This document shows, piece after piece, positions 45,151 to 55,594 of a stretch of DNA of 64,000 bases (within the stretch, counting starts at the first letter, position 1; the number at the start of each line of letters is the position of its first letter). The translations under genes and the position numbers were made by a program. Source of the DNA: Verrucomicrobiota bacterium (lineage in GTDB: Bacteria > Verrucomicrobiota > Verrucomicrobiia > Limisphaerales > JAEYXS01); assembly GCA_023431185.1 (NCBI GenBank), contig JAEYXS010000124.1, positions 49,740-113,739 on the forward strand. Direction: 5' to 3'. The notes beneath the pieces were generated by a model, which worked only from the letters and a program-made list of their open reading frames with translations, searched no databases and was not told where the DNA came from.

Positions 45151-46575
45151 CTAGCGCAACGCATCCGGCCACCCGCCACCCATCGACTTATAAACGCTCA
45201 CCAGCGCAGTCGCCGCGCTCACCTGACTCAACACATGCTGCTCCTGTGAGCTCAACAAGGTCCGCTCCGCATCCAGCACCGTAAGAAAGTCCGACACACC
45301 ATCCTGATACCGTTTCCGCGCCAGCAAGGCCGCCTCGCGCGCCGCCGCCTCTGCATCCCGCAGATGCCCCAGCCGCACCTGTTCACGGCCAAACGACGTC
45401 AACGCGTTTTCCGTCTCCTCCAGCGCCAGCAGCACTGTCTGCTCGTAGATGTTCAGGGAACCCTCCGCCCGCGCATCTGCCGCCTTGATCTGCGCCCGCA
45501 CTCGCCCGAGGTCAAACGCCGCCCACGTGATTCGCGGCCCGAATGCCCACGCCTCATTGCCCGAATCCACAAAGCCTGAGAACCGCGTGGCCTCTAGCGC
45601 CATGCGCCCGTTGAAACTCACCCGTGGAAACAGATCCGCCGTCGCCACCCCGATGCGTGCTGTCGCCGCCGCCAAAGCACGCTCCGCCGCCCGGATATCC
45701 GGACGCCGACGTAGCAACTCGGTCGGCTCCAGCATAGCCAGTTCTCTCGGCAAGACCGGCAACGGCGCTTCCTTCAACAGACTCTCCGCCAATGCCCGCG
45801 GCACCTGCCCCGTCAACACCGACAGCCGATGGATCGTCCGGTCGATCGCTGCTTCCAGCGGCGGGATGGATGCCAGCGTCGTGCTGAGCAACGTCTTCGC
45901 CCGCGCCACGTCCAACTGCGTGCCGCGCCCTCCGTTCAGCAGCGCCTCCGCCACGCGCAAGGTCTCCACCTGGTTCGTCGCATTGCGCCGCGCCACATCG
46001 AGCTGAGCCTGCCCACCCCGCAGCAGCAGATAGTTGATCGCCACTTCCGCCCGCACACTCACCAGCACGGAATCACGATCCGCTTCCACCGCTTCCACCG
46101 TGGCTTTGGCTGCGTCCACACTGCGCCGCACCGCGCCGAACAGATCCAACTCCCATGACGCATCCAGCCCCGCCTGATAGAGCTGCCGATGCCGCCCGCT
46201 GCGTGATTCATTCGGATTCGTCGCCAGACTCGATTGCGAATTCTGATACGAAGCATTCGCCGTTGCCGTCGGGTAATAATCAAACCGCGCTTCCCGCCAG
46301 AGTGCCCTCGCCTCCAGCAGTCGTGCCGTAAAGATTTTGATGTCGTGATTGTTCGTCGAGGCCTGCTGCACCAGTTGCGTCAGCTTCTCATCCTTCAGCC
46401 CCTGCCACCACTCCGCCTCGACCTGGTTCGTCGTGGCACTCGCCCGCAAGTTGCCGAAAGCCGCCGGTGCCGTCGCCTTGGGCGCCTGATACTTCGGCCC
46501 AACCTGGCAACCGCTGGCTGCCGCCAACACCAAGACCAGCAAGGCTGGCATCCATTTTTTTATCCGTGCAAACAT
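45151..46575 (-). CDS. RND efflux outer-membrane factor (NodT/OprM family)
   Basis: 474-residue outer-membrane channel. A lipoprotein signal (LLVLVLAAASGCQVGPKYQAP, acceptor Cys) precedes the TolC-type repeats: WWQGLKDEKLTQLVQQASTN, ADLFPRVSFNG, FDLGRVRAQIKAADARAEGS and a second set in the C-terminal half. ATG 46575 is used; a TTG at 46581 would overlap the transporter stop. Third gene of the adaptor - transporter - outer-membrane operon. Confidence 0.93.
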   Translation of the reverse strand: MFARIKKWMPALLVLVLAAASGCQVGPKYQAPKATAPAAFGNLRASATTNQVEAEWWQGLKDEKLTQLVQQASTNNHDIKIFTARLLEARALWREARFDYYPTATANASYQNSQSSLATNPNESRSGRHRQLYQAGLDASWELDLFGAVRRSVDAAKATVEAVEADRDSVLVSVRAEVAINYLLLRGGQAQLDVARRNATNQVETLRVAEALLNGGRGTQLDVARAKTLLSTTLASIPPLEAAIDRTIHRLSVLTGQVPRALAESLLKEAPLPVLPRELAMLEPTELLRRRPDIRAAERALAAATARIGVATADLFPRVSFNGRMALEATRFSGFVDSGNEAWAFGPRITWAAFDLGRVRAQIKAADARAEGSLNIYEQTVLLALEETENALTSFGREQVRLGHLRDAEAAAREAALLARKRYQDGVSDFLTVLDAERTLLSSQEQHVLSQVSAATALVSVYKSMGGGWPDALR

Positions 46576-46577
46576 GA

Positions 46578-49500
46578 TCAATGTCCCGTTTCAGAGTGAG
46601 TGGTGGCGCTTTCTGCGATTGGTTCCGCCGCCTTCTTCCGTTCGGAGAATTTGCGGATCACCACATAGAATACCGGCGTAAAGATCAGACCGAAGATCGT
46701 CACCCCGATCATCCCGTAGAACACCGCCGTGCCCAGCGCCCGCCGCATCTCCGCACCGGCCCCCGTTGCCAGCACCAAGGGCAGCACGCCCAAGATGAAC
46801 GCAAAGCTGGTCATCAAGATGGGCCGCAAGCGCAACCGGCACGCTTCCACTGCCGCATCGAAGCGGTTCATGCCCGCATCCTGCCGCTGCTTCGCAAATT
46901 CCACGATCAGAATCGCGTTCTTCGCCGCCAGACCGACCAGCACCACCAAGCCGATCTGCGTGAAGACGTTGTTATCCATCGATTTCAGCCACACCCCGCC
47001 CAGCGCGGAGAGCAAGCACATCGGCACGATCAAGATGATCGCCAGCGGCAAGCCCCAGCTCTCATACAACGCCGCCAGCACGAGGAACACGAACACCACG
47101 CACAACGGGAAGATATAGACGATCGTGTTACCCGCGAGGATCTGCTGATACGTCAGGTCCGTCCACTCGATGCTAAACCCGTCCGGCAGATTTTCTTTGG
47201 CCAGCTTTTCCACCTTCGCGATCATCTCGCCTGAGCTGACCCCCGGCAGCGTGTTGCCGTTGATATCCGCCGAGTAATACAGGTTGTAACGCTGGACGCG
47301 ATCCGCCCCACCCACCTTGGTCACTTCCACCAAGGCGCTGAGAGGCACCATCTCGCCCTTGCCATTGCGTGTCTTCAAACGGTTGATGTCCTCCGGATTC
47401 ACGCGGTAGAGCGGGTCCGCCTGCGCCATCACTTGATACGTGCGTCCGAACAGGTTGAAGTCATTCACGTAGATGGAGCCCAGATAGACCTGCAACGCCT
47501 CGTTGATGTCCGCCAGCGAGACATCCATCGTCTTCGCCTGCGTCCGGTCGATGCGGATGTTATATTGCGGCACATTCGCGCGAAAACCCGTGATGAGCGA
47601 GATCAGCTCCGGATCCTTCTGCATCGCCTCCAGCAACCGGCTCGTCGCGACTTGCAACGATTCCAGCCCCGCATTGTTGAGATCCTGCACCTGGATACGG
47701 AAGCCACCCGCACTGCCTAGACCGCGCAAGGCCGGCGGCGGCAGCACGATCACCCGCGCGTCCTGGATCTGGGCCAGTTGCTGCCGGATGTTCGCCAGCA
47801 GTTTCTCGCCCTTCAGATTGGGATCTTTACGGTTCTCAAACTTGTCCAACACGAAGAACGCCGCCCCCACGTTCGGCTGGTTCGCTTGCAAGACGGAGGA
47901 ATAACCCGAGATGGCGAACGTATGGGCCACCCCCGGAATCTTCTGCGCGATGGCGTCCACCTTCCTCACCACCGCATCCGTGCGCTCGAAGGACGACCCG
48001 TCCGGCAATTGCACCACGCAGATCAGGTAACCCATGTCCTGTGACGGGATGAAACCGGTCGGAACCGCTTTGAAGGTCACCGAGGAAAGCCAGACGCAAC
48101 CGCCATAAACAAGCAGCACCAACACGCTGATCCGCAGGAACCGGCGCACCATGTTTCCATAAAATGCCGAAGCCCAGACGAACGATTTGTTGAACAGCCG
48201 GAAGAACCAGCCGAACAGGAAATCCAGTAGGCGGGTCACGATGTCCGTCTTCTTGTGATGCGGCTGCAAAAGCAACGCGCAGAGAGCGGGACTCAGTGTC
48301 AGCGAGTTGAAGGCCGAGATGACCGTCGAGACCGCGATGGTCAGCGCGAACTGCTGGTAGAACTGTCCCGTGATGCCGCTGATGAACGCCGTAGGCACAA
48401 ACACCGCGCACAACACCAACGCCACGGCGATGACCGCCCCGCTCACCTCACCCATCGCCTTGATGGTCGCCTCGCGCGGGTTCAACCCTTCTGCGATGTT
48501 ACGCTCTACGTTCTCCACCACTACGATCGCATCATCAACCACGATACCGATGGACAGCACCAGACCGAACAGAGAGAGATTGTTCAACGAGAAACCAAAC
48601 AGCTTCATGACCGCCAGCGTGCCGATAAGCGATACCGGCACCGCCAGCAGCGGAATGATGGACGCCCGCCACGTCTGCAAGAACACCACCACCACGATCA
48701 CCACCAGCAGCACCGCCTCGATCAACGTCACCAGCACCGACTTCATCGAGGCACGCACGAACTGCGTCGTGTCGTAATTGATCCGGTAATCCACCCCTGG
48801 CGGGAAGCGTTCTTTCAAGCGTGCCAGCGCACGGTAAACATCGTCGGCCGTGTCCAAAGCATTGCTGCCCGGCAACTGAAACACACGCAAAGATACGGCA
48901 TTCTTGCCGTCCATGTAGGTCTTGGAGGCGTAATCTTTCGCCCCCAGCTCCACACGGGCCACATCCTTCAGCCGCACCACATCGCCCGCCTCACCGGTTT
49001 TAACGACGATGTCCTCGAACTGTTCCACCGTCACCAAACGGCCTTGCGCGGTGAGCGTATATTGAAACGCTGTTCCCGCCGGAGCCGGTTGTTGGCCAAG
49101 ACTGCCTGCCGCCACCTGCACATTCTGCTCCCGTACTGCGCGCACCACATCACCCGCCGTCAATTGGCGGGAAGCGATCTTGTCGGGGTCCAGCCACAGG
49201 CGCATGGAGTAATCCAGACCGCCCAAGCTCGATGCCTCCGCCACGCCGGGCAGACGGGCGATCTCATTCTGCACCTGCAACGTCACGTAATTCGCCAGAT
49301 AAGACACATCACGTGAGCCATCCGGGCTGTAGAACTGCGCTGCCAATGTCAGGTCCGGCGAACGCTTCTGTGCCATCACACCCAGGCGCCGCACATCCTC
49401 CGGCAAACGTGGCAAAGCGGCGTTCACCCGGTTCTGGACGAGCACCTGCGCTTGATCCAGGTCCGTGCCGAGCTTGAAGGTCACCGTGATCTGCACGCGA

Positions 49501-49763
49501 CCATCCGCCGTCGAGGAGGAGGAAACATAGAGCATGTTCTCCACGCCATTGATTTCCTGCTCCAACGGCGTCGAAACCACCTCAGCCAGCGTCTTCGCAT
49601 CCGCACCCGGATAGGTCGCGGTGACCACCACTGTCGGCGGAACCACATCCGGATACTGCGCCACCGGCAGAACCAGGTAGGACAATGCCCCCAGCATCGT
49701 GATGACGATGCTCAGCACCGCCGCAAAGATGGGGCGATCGACGAAAAAGCGTGAGAAATTCAT
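46578..49763 (-). CDS. RND multidrug efflux transporter, HAE1 family (AcrB-like)
   Basis: 1061-residue inner-membrane proton antiporter. MNFSRFFVDRPIFAAVLSIV at the N-terminus, the proton-relay Asp pair in GIVVDDAIVVVENVERNI (TM4), VALVLCAVFVPTAFISGITG, and the C-terminal GLAAKNAILIVEFAKQRQ are typical HAE1. Two large periplasmic loops are in place. Its ATG overlaps the adaptor stop by 4 bases. HAE1 pumps export hydrophobic drugs rather than metals. Confidence 0.96.
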   Translation of the reverse strand: MNFSRFFVDRPIFAAVLSIVITMLGALSYLVLPVAQYPDVVPPTVVVTATYPGADAKTLAEVVSTPLEQEINGVENMLYVSSSSTADGRVQITVTFKLGTDLDQAQVLVQNRVNAALPRLPEDVRRLGVMAQKRSPDLTLAAQFYSPDGSRDVSYLANYVTLQVQNEIARLPGVAEASSLGGLDYSMRLWLDPDKIASRQLTAGDVVRAVREQNVQVAAGSLGQQPAPAGTAFQYTLTAQGRLVTVEQFEDIVVKTGEAGDVVRLKDVARVELGAKDYASKTYMDGKNAVSLRVFQLPGSNALDTADDVYRALARLKERFPPGVDYRINYDTTQFVRASMKSVLVTLIEAVLLVVIVVVVFLQTWRASIIPLLAVPVSLIGTLAVMKLFGFSLNNLSLFGLVLSIGIVVDDAIVVVENVERNIAEGLNPREATIKAMGEVSGAVIAVALVLCAVFVPTAFISGITGQFYQQFALTIAVSTVISAFNSLTLSPALCALLLQPHHKKTDIVTRLLDFLFGWFFRLFNKSFVWASAFYGNMVRRFLRISVLVLLVYGGCVWLSSVTFKAVPTGFIPSQDMGYLICVVQLPDGSSFERTDAVVRKVDAIAQKIPGVAHTFAISGYSSVLQANQPNVGAAFFVLDKFENRKDPNLKGEKLLANIRQQLAQIQDARVIVLPPPALRGLGSAGGFRIQVQDLNNAGLESLQVATSRLLEAMQKDPELISLITGFRANVPQYNIRIDRTQAKTMDVSLADINEALQVYLGSIYVNDFNLFGRTYQVMAQADPLYRVNPEDINRLKTRNGKGEMVPLSALVEVTKVGGADRVQRYNLYYSADINGNTLPGVSSGEMIAKVEKLAKENLPDGFSIEWTDLTYQQILAGNTIVYIFPLCVVFVFLVLAALYESWGLPLAIILIVPMCLLSALGGVWLKSMDNNVFTQIGLVVLVGLAAKNAILIVEFAKQRQDAGMNRFDAAVEACRLRLRPILMTSFAFILGVLPLVLATGAGAEMRRALGTAVFYGMIGVTIFGLIFTPVFYVVIRKFSERKKAAEPIAESATTHSETGH

Positions 49764-51001
49764 CGGGTACCGTTGCTGGAGTTGCCCTCAGTGGCGGATT
49801 GCATGACCGCCGTCTCGGCGCTCACCTGCACCCCGGACCGCACCGCCATCATGCCATTGATGATGACCCGGTCCGTCGCCTTTAAGCCCTCCCTTACCAC
49901 GCGGAAGCCATCGATCATCGGCCCCACTTTGATCGGCCGGTAAACCACCGTGTTCTTATCATCCACCAGCATCACATAGCTGCGCCCCTGATCATTACCG
50001 ATGGCTGAATCTCGGATCAGCATGCCCTGATACACGCCCGTCCCCGGAATCTGCACCCGCGCAAAGAAACCCGGCGCCATGAGCTTGTCGGCATTCGGAA
50101 ACACCGCCCGTGCCCGGATGGTACCCGTGCTGGGATTCAACTGGTTGTCCACGAAGTCAACTGTGCCGTTGTGCGGAAAGGTCGTATCAGTCGCCAACCC
50201 CATGCGAGCAGGAATCTTTTTGAACAAGGCGCTGTCACGTTTGCCCTGCCGGTAAAGCTCACGATACTTCAATGCCGAACGCTCATCCACCTCGATGTAA
50301 CAATAGATCGGGTCAAGTGAAACGATCGTCGTCAACACCGACCCCGCATTGCCCCCCCCCATCACCAGATTGCCGGCGGTGACCCGAGCATTGCTAATCC
50401 GACCGGAGATCGGTGCCCGCACCTCGGTGAATTCCAGATCCAGCTTGGCCGCCCGCAAACCGGCTTCCGCCGCCCGCACATTCTGGTCGGACTCGGTGGC
50501 CTGCTTCGTGCGCTGCTCATACTCTTCCTGCGAGATGGCCCGGCTCTTGAAGAGGGAATCCGCATTCTTGGCTTCCAACCGGCTCAACTCCGCCCGCGTC
50601 TTGGCCCGGATCAATTCCGCCTCCAGCCGATCCACGACCGCCTGAAAGGGACGGGCATCAAGTGAGACGAGTAAATCCCCGGCTTTGACATCCGCACCCT
50701 CCTGGAAATGTACCTTCTCCAAGAAGCCGGAAACCCGCGCCCGGACCTCGACCGTTTCCACTGAGGCCAGCCGCCCGGTGAACTCATCCCATTCATCAAT
50801 CTCTTTGGGAATAGGCGTCGCCACCGTCACTTTGGCAAATGGAGGTGCCTCCGCCGCCTCTGAAATCAACGGTATCGCCAAGATGGACAGAAGCAGCAAA
50901 CCGCCCGCCATCCAGAGGGTTCTGCGCTTGGTGCTCGCTTGGTCAGTCAAATTAGCTGAGGTGCTATCCCACATAGACGGACCAATCTGCCCTGTTCCCA
51001 T
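49760..51001 (-). CDS. RND efflux periplasmic adaptor subunit
   Basis: 413 residues from ATG 51001 (alternatives: TTG 51022, ATG 50974). N-terminal membrane segment (RTLWMAGGLLLLSILAIPLI), then lipoyl-like and hairpin regions: EFTGRLASVETVEVRARVSG, GADVKAGDLLVSLD, a coiled-coil RLEAELIRAKTRAELSRLEA, FTEVRAPISGRISNARV, and a beta-barrel with LMAPGFFARVQIPG. First gene of the operon. Only 26-46 bases separate it from the divergent LysR gene, whose product probably controls it. Confidence 0.93.
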   Translation of the reverse strand: MGTGQIGPSMWDSTSANLTDQASTKRRTLWMAGGLLLLSILAIPLISEAAEAPPFAKVTVATPIPKEIDEWDEFTGRLASVETVEVRARVSGFLEKVHFQEGADVKAGDLLVSLDARPFQAVVDRLEAELIRAKTRAELSRLEAKNADSLFKSRAISQEEYEQRTKQATESDQNVRAAEAGLRAAKLDLEFTEVRAPISGRISNARVTAGNLVMGGGNAGSVLTTIVSLDPIYCYIEVDERSALKYRELYRQGKRDSALFKKIPARMGLATDTTFPHNGTVDFVDNQLNPSTGTIRARAVFPNADKLMAPGFFARVQIPGTGVYQGMLIRDSAIGNDQGRSYVMLVDDKNTVVYRPIKVGPMIDGFRVVREGLKATDRVIINGMMAVRSGVQVSAETAVMQSATEGNSSNGTR

Positions 51002-51047
51002 ATTTTGGCTAGATGTCAGCAAGGCATATCGGTTATACGTTTATTGC

Positions 51048-51980
51048 ATGACCAGATTGGATGATCTGCGGTTACTGCGGGCTTTTGTGCGCATCGTGGA
51101 GAGCGGCAGCATCTCCTCCGCCGCCCGCGTCTTGAATATTTCGCAGCCAACGCTGAGCCGGCAGTTGCGCCAGTTGGAGAATTCTGTGGGTGTTCCCCTC
51201 ATCCGCCGGGACACCCACACCATGAGCTTGACCCAGGCCGGGCGCAATCTGCTGCAGGACGCGCGGAATCTTCTCGGGCTGGCCGAGACCGCTGCCGAAC
51301 GTTTGCAAGAAGACCGGACTGTCCCCCGCGGACACCTGCGCGTGGTCTCCGTCGTGGACTTCGGCCAATGGATCGTCACCCGGGTGCTGGCCAAGTTCTG
51401 CGCCACCCATTCGCAAGTCACCAGCGAACTGCACCTCATCAACCGCCCCACGAAATTCGTGGAAGAAGGGTTTGATTGCGGCGTACTGGTGGGGGAACCG
51501 ACCGACAAATCTGTCGTTGCCCGCAAAGTCTGCTCCCTGAAACGCCATTTGGTCGTGTCGCCCAAACTGCTGGAAAAACACACCATCCCTAAATCCCCGT
51601 CCGACCTGAAAGAACTCCCCTGGTTGGGCATCCTCCAGCCACACTTCTACTCCCGCGACCGGGTGACGCTGTTTCGCGGTGGCAAATCGCACACCATCTC
51701 GTTGAAGCCGGTGATGCTGCTGGATGGCGTCACTGCCCTGCGTGAAGCTGCCCGCACTGGCGTAGGCTTCACGATGCTGCCCGCGTGGCTAATCCAACGC
51801 GAACTGGCCGAAGGTTCACTGGTTCCCGTCCTGCCGGAATGGAGCATGAGCGAGTTTGACTTGCACGTAGTTCACCTGCCCCATCGTCATCTGCCGGGCC
51901 GGGTCCGTGCTTTCGTAGATTTCTCCCTGCGTGAAATCCCGACGGTCATGGAAGAATTGTGTGACTATCGAAACAGTTGA
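51048..51980 (+). CDS. LysR family transcriptional regulator
   Basis: 310 residues from ATG 51048 (the open frame continues upstream through the adaptor gene but that part is antisense). N-terminal winged helix: LLRAFVRIVESGSISSAARV, LNISQPTLSRQLRQLENSVG, VPLIRRDTHTMSLTQAGRNL. The C-terminal effector-binding domain is normal. It is divergent from, and shares a promoter region with, the RND operon, the usual arrangement for a local regulator. Confidence 0.93.
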   Translation: MTRLDDLRLLRAFVRIVESGSISSAARVLNISQPTLSRQLRQLENSVGVPLIRRDTHTMSLTQAGRNLLQDARNLLGLAETAAERLQEDRTVPRGHLRVVSVVDFGQWIVTRVLAKFCATHSQVTSELHLINRPTKFVEEGFDCGVLVGEPTDKSVVARKVCSLKRHLVVSPKLLEKHTIPKSPSDLKELPWLGILQPHFYSRDRVTLFRGGKSHTISLKPVMLLDGVTALREAARTGVGFTMLPAWLIQRELAEGSLVPVLPEWSMSEFDLHVVHLPHRHLPGRVRAFVDFSLREIPTVMEELCDYRNS

Positions 51981-52036
51981 GTGGATTCCCGGGAAGATTT
52001 CTGACGTTTTCTAAAAAGGTCTGCTATCTTCCGGCT

Positions 52037-52474
52037 ATGACATCACCCGTCATCCATCCCGGCGTCCGCATCGGCCACGTCCACCTGAAAGTCGCCGACC
52101 TGGATCGTGCCCTGAATTTCTACTGCGGCGTGCTCGGCTTCCAGCTCACCCAACGCTACGGACGCCAGGCCGCCTTCATCTCCGCAGGCGGTTATCATCA
52201 TCACATCGGCCTGAACACGTGGGAAAGCCTCGGTGGCAAACCGCCCGCTCCCGGCACCACCGGCCTCTACCACCTCGCCATCCTCTACCCCACTCGCGCC
52301 ACACTGGCCGATGCCCGGTATTAGCACCAGGACAAGCAACAAGGCCGCGAACCCGATCAAAACGGCGTAGAACTCTACTGGGACCGCCCTGAACCCGAAT
52401 GGCCCCGGAGCGCAAATGGCGAACTCGCCATGATCACCGCACCACTAGATTTGGACAACCTCCTCTCCGCGTAA
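52037..52474 (+). pseudogene. Glyoxalase/bleomycin-resistance family protein, decayed
   Basis: The frame from ATG 52037 encodes the N-terminal VOC domain (VRIGHVHLKVADLDRALNFY, GGYHHHIGLNTWESLGG, GLYHLAILYPTRATLADA) and meets a TAG at 52322. The same frame then resumes with the true C-terminal end (PDQNGVELYWDRPEPEWP ... LAMITAPLDLDNLLSA) to TAA at 52472. About 25-30 codons normally found between the two parts are missing. So there is an internal deletion plus an in-frame stop. Metal ligands in the lost segment make function unlikely. Confidence 0.8.
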
Positions 52475-52570
52475 CCATTGGACCGCGGCTGTGTTCCCGC
52501 AAGGGGAACCAGCCGCAGCAGCCCCAGATTCATCGACGATTCGAAAATTTCTCATCACCACAGCCAACAA

Positions 52571-52606
52571 AAGAAATAGGCGGTTGGGATCTTCATTCCA
52601 ACCGCC
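52571..52606 (-). terminator. Rho-independent terminator of the nrd operon
   Basis: On the minus strand a 9-bp perfect stem (52598-52606 with 52579-52587) is followed by a T-rich stretch (tatttctttt), 28 bases past the nrdA stop. Confidence 0.8.
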
Positions 52607-52634
52607 CTGATAATCTCAATCTGCTATCGCGACC

Positions 52635-55499
52635 TTACTGGCACGCTTCACACGTGCCACCGTTCCGCATCGCCTCGATGGAGCACGCCATCTTCTCGGA
52701 TTCCGTGTATTCCTTGCGCGGCTTCGCTTCTTCCGTCGCCGCCGGCTTGCGATCCCGGTTCGCACTGTCGATCGCACTCTTGTTCAGCGTGCGGAGATAA
52801 TACGTCGTCTTCAGACCACGTTCCCACGCCTCGCGATACATGAAGCTCGCGGCACGCGCATCCGGCTCAGCGAGCCACAGATTCGTGCTCTGCGCCTGAT
52901 CGATCCACTTCTGGCGCACCGCCGCGCATTGCAAGATCCACGTCGGCGCGATCTCGAAAGCCGTCTTATACAGGCGGCGCAAGTCCGCCGGGATACGTTC
53001 GATACCCTGCACGCTGCCATCGAAATACTTCAAATCACCCAGCATCTGCTCATCCCACAGGCCGAGCTTCTGCAAGTCACGGATGAGATAATCATTCGTG
53101 CGGATGAATTCACCGCTCAGGTTCGACTTCGTATGGATATGCTTGTACGTCGGCTCGATGCACGGCGTGCAGCCCATGATGTTGGAGATCGTCGCCGTCG
53201 GCGCGATGGCCAGACAGTTCGAGTTCCGCATGCCATGCTTCTTGATCTCTTCGCGCAGCTTGTCCCAAGGCAGGCGCGAGGTGCGATCCGTCGGGATCGG
53301 CAATCCGCGTTCCTTCTCCAGCAAGTTCAGCGTGTCCAACGGCAACATGCCACGATCCCACTTGGAACCTTTGTAAGTGCTGTAAACACCCTTCTCCGCC
53401 GCCAGCTCGGTTGAAGCCGTGTAAGCGTAGTAAGCGATCGCTTCCATCGCCTCATCGTTGAACGCCACCGCTTCGGGCGTATCGAACGGGATGTGCTTGT
53501 CATACAGCGCATCCTGCATGCCCATCACGCCCAGGCCCACCGGACGATGGCGCAAGTTCGAGTTCGCCGCCGCTTCCACCGGGTAGAAGTTGATGTCGAT
53601 GACGTTGTCCAGCATCCGCATCACCACGCGGATCGTTTCTTGCAGCTTCTTGTGATCCAGCTTGCCGTCCGGCAGCAAGTGCGCCGCCAGGTTCACGCTC
53701 GCGAGATTGCACACCGCCACTTCGTCCTTGCTCGTGTTCAACTCGATCTCCGTGCAGAGGTTCGAGTTATGGATCACGCCGCAATGATCTTGCGGATTGC
53801 GCACATTGGCCGGGTCTTTCCACGTCATCCACGGATGACCGGTCTCGAAGAGCATCTCCAGCATGCGCTTCCAGAGTTGCAACACGCGGACCTTGCGGCC
53901 CCAGATGATGCCCTCATCCACCATGCGCTCATACTGCTCGTAACGTTGCTCGAACGCCTGGCCGAACAGCTCCGGCAGATCGCGCACTTCATTCGTGCGG
54001 AAGAGCGTCCATGTCGCATCCTTCGGCAATTTGCCGTCAGAGATCATCTTGAGGCGCTTCATGAACACATCAGGGATCCAATGCGCCGTGTTCATGTTAT
54101 GCGTACGGCGACGGTCATCACCCGTCTCCTTGCGCAAGTCGAGGAAGTCCTCGATGTCCGCATGCCAGAGTTCCAGGTAAGAGCAAAGAGCACCCGGACG
54201 CTTGCCACCCTGGTTCACCGCGATGGCGATGTCATTCGACACCTTCAGGAAAGGAATGACACCTGAGCTTTCGCCGTTCGTGCCATGAATGTGCGCGCCC
54301 GCACCTCGGATCGCCGTCCATGAGCAGCCCAAGCCGCCTGCCCACTTGGACAAGTGCGAGAACCGGCGCCACGTCTCCGTGATCTCCTCGATGCTGTCGC
54401 CGCAATACAACAGGTAGCAGCTCGAGAGCTGCGGACGTTGCGTGCCCGCGTTGAACAACGTGGGCGTAGAACTGCACGCCCGACGCGTCTTGTAGATGCT
54501 GTAAAATTCCACCGCGCGCGTTTCGCGTTCCTTCTCACCGAGCGCGAGGCCCATCGCCACGCGCAGCCAAAAGATCTGCGGCGCTTCCAGCCGGCGCTTG
54601 CGATTCGTCACCGGATCAGCGGTGTGGATCAGGTAACGATCATACAGCGTCTGGATGCCGATGTAGTCGAACTGCAAGTCCGCGAACGGATCCAGCGCTT
54701 CCGCCAGTTGCTTGAGATTGAACTCTGCCAGTTTCGGATCTAGGCGGCCGAGCTTGATCCCGTGCGGGATGTAATCAAGGAACGCCTTCTTATGCGCTTC
54801 CTTCAACGCTTCCGGACCATCCGCCATCTTCCACGGCAACGTCTCCTCGTAGATGTAGCTGAGCAGCACTCGCGCCGCGTAAAAACGCGCATCGGAATCC
54901 GCATCCAAAAGCGATTTTGCATTCAGGATGATGGTGTCACGCCGCTCTTCCGGGCTGAGATTCAAGGAAACACTGCGCAACAGACGCGCGATCAATTCTT
55001 CCTCCGGCAACTGCGGCTTCAGGCCGATCCGGGCGAATGACAGGCGCGCCTTCAGGTCGGTCAATTGATCGGGCGTGGCCAGTTCCAGCTGGGAACCATC
55101 ATCCACCGGACGGCCCACCTTGTTCTCTTCCAGCTCACGCAGCACCGCCCGCTTCGCGCGATACTTCGCGTAAGCCAAGGCCACCTTGCCTTGGTTCAGC
55201 TCCATGAGCGTCTCTTCGACCATGTCCTGCAACTGCTCGATGTGCAGGAACAGCGGCCGGTCGCGCTTCAGGCGGAACTCGATCTCCGCCTGCACATGCG
55301 CACCGAGGGATTCATCCACCCCGCAAGCCACGGCGGCGGCCCGCACGGCTTGCGCGATCTTGTGGCCCATCCACCCCACGACGCGCGGCTTGCCGGACGC
55401 GTCGGAGGTCAAGTCGCGGCGGATGACCTGCGGCATCCCCACTGTCTCGCCGGCCGTGCTGAGATTCAGCGTCGGCGCTTCAATTGTTTCGTTGCTCAT
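52635..55499 (-). CDS. nrdA: Ribonucleoside-diphosphate reductase, alpha subunit (class I)
   Basis: Catalytic subunit that reduces ribonucleotides to deoxyribonucleotides. 954 residues. An ATP-cone occupies about residues 25-125 (VVGWMGHKIAQAVRAAAVAC ... YAKYRAKRAVLREL). Catalytic core: RPQLSSCYLLYCGDSIEEIT with an active-site Cys, the Asn-Cys-Glu triad in IHNSNLCTEIELN, RPVGLGVMGMQDALY, and NCLAIAPTATISNIMGC. The C-terminal CEACQ carries the redox-relay cysteine pair. Third gene of nrdB-dcd-nrdA. A 9-bp inverted repeat (55534-55542 and 55573-55581) lies in the 95-base gap to dcd and may affect the mRNA. Confidence 0.96.
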   Translation of the reverse strand: MSNETIEAPTLNLSTAGETVGMPQVIRRDLTSDASGKPRVVGWMGHKIAQAVRAAAVACGVDESLGAHVQAEIEFRLKRDRPLFLHIEQLQDMVEETLMELNQGKVALAYAKYRAKRAVLRELEENKVGRPVDDGSQLELATPDQLTDLKARLSFARIGLKPQLPEEELIARLLRSVSLNLSPEERRDTIILNAKSLLDADSDARFYAARVLLSYIYEETLPWKMADGPEALKEAHKKAFLDYIPHGIKLGRLDPKLAEFNLKQLAEALDPFADLQFDYIGIQTLYDRYLIHTADPVTNRKRRLEAPQIFWLRVAMGLALGEKERETRAVEFYSIYKTRRACSSTPTLFNAGTQRPQLSSCYLLYCGDSIEEITETWRRFSHLSKWAGGLGCSWTAIRGAGAHIHGTNGESSGVIPFLKVSNDIAIAVNQGGKRPGALCSYLELWHADIEDFLDLRKETGDDRRRTHNMNTAHWIPDVFMKRLKMISDGKLPKDATWTLFRTNEVRDLPELFGQAFEQRYEQYERMVDEGIIWGRKVRVLQLWKRMLEMLFETGHPWMTWKDPANVRNPQDHCGVIHNSNLCTEIELNTSKDEVAVCNLASVNLAAHLLPDGKLDHKKLQETIRVVMRMLDNVIDINFYPVEAAANSNLRHRPVGLGVMGMQDALYDKHIPFDTPEAVAFNDEAMEAIAYYAYTASTELAAEKGVYSTYKGSKWDRGMLPLDTLNLLEKERGLPIPTDRTSRLPWDKLREEIKKHGMRNSNCLAIAPTATISNIMGCTPCIEPTYKHIHTKSNLSGEFIRTNDYLIRDLQKLGLWDEQMLGDLKYFDGSVQGIERIPADLRRLYKTAFEIAPTWILQCAAVRQKWIDQAQSTNLWLAEPDARAASFMYREAWERGLKTTYYLRTLNKSAIDSANRDRKPAATEEAKPRKEYTESEKMACSIEAMRNGGTCEACQ

Positions 55500-55594
55500 G
55501 GTTGCTGGTTCGGTTCAGTCGTTAACATCTTCTCACGAAAGCAATTCCCAGTCCGCTCTCAGGCTTGAAACCGCTTTCGTGTCTAAAAATTTCC

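Noticed and set aside
44844..45284. 146-codon plus-strand open frame
   Set aside because: Ser/Pro/Arg-rich shadow overlapping the 3' end of the efflux outer-membrane gene on the other strand.
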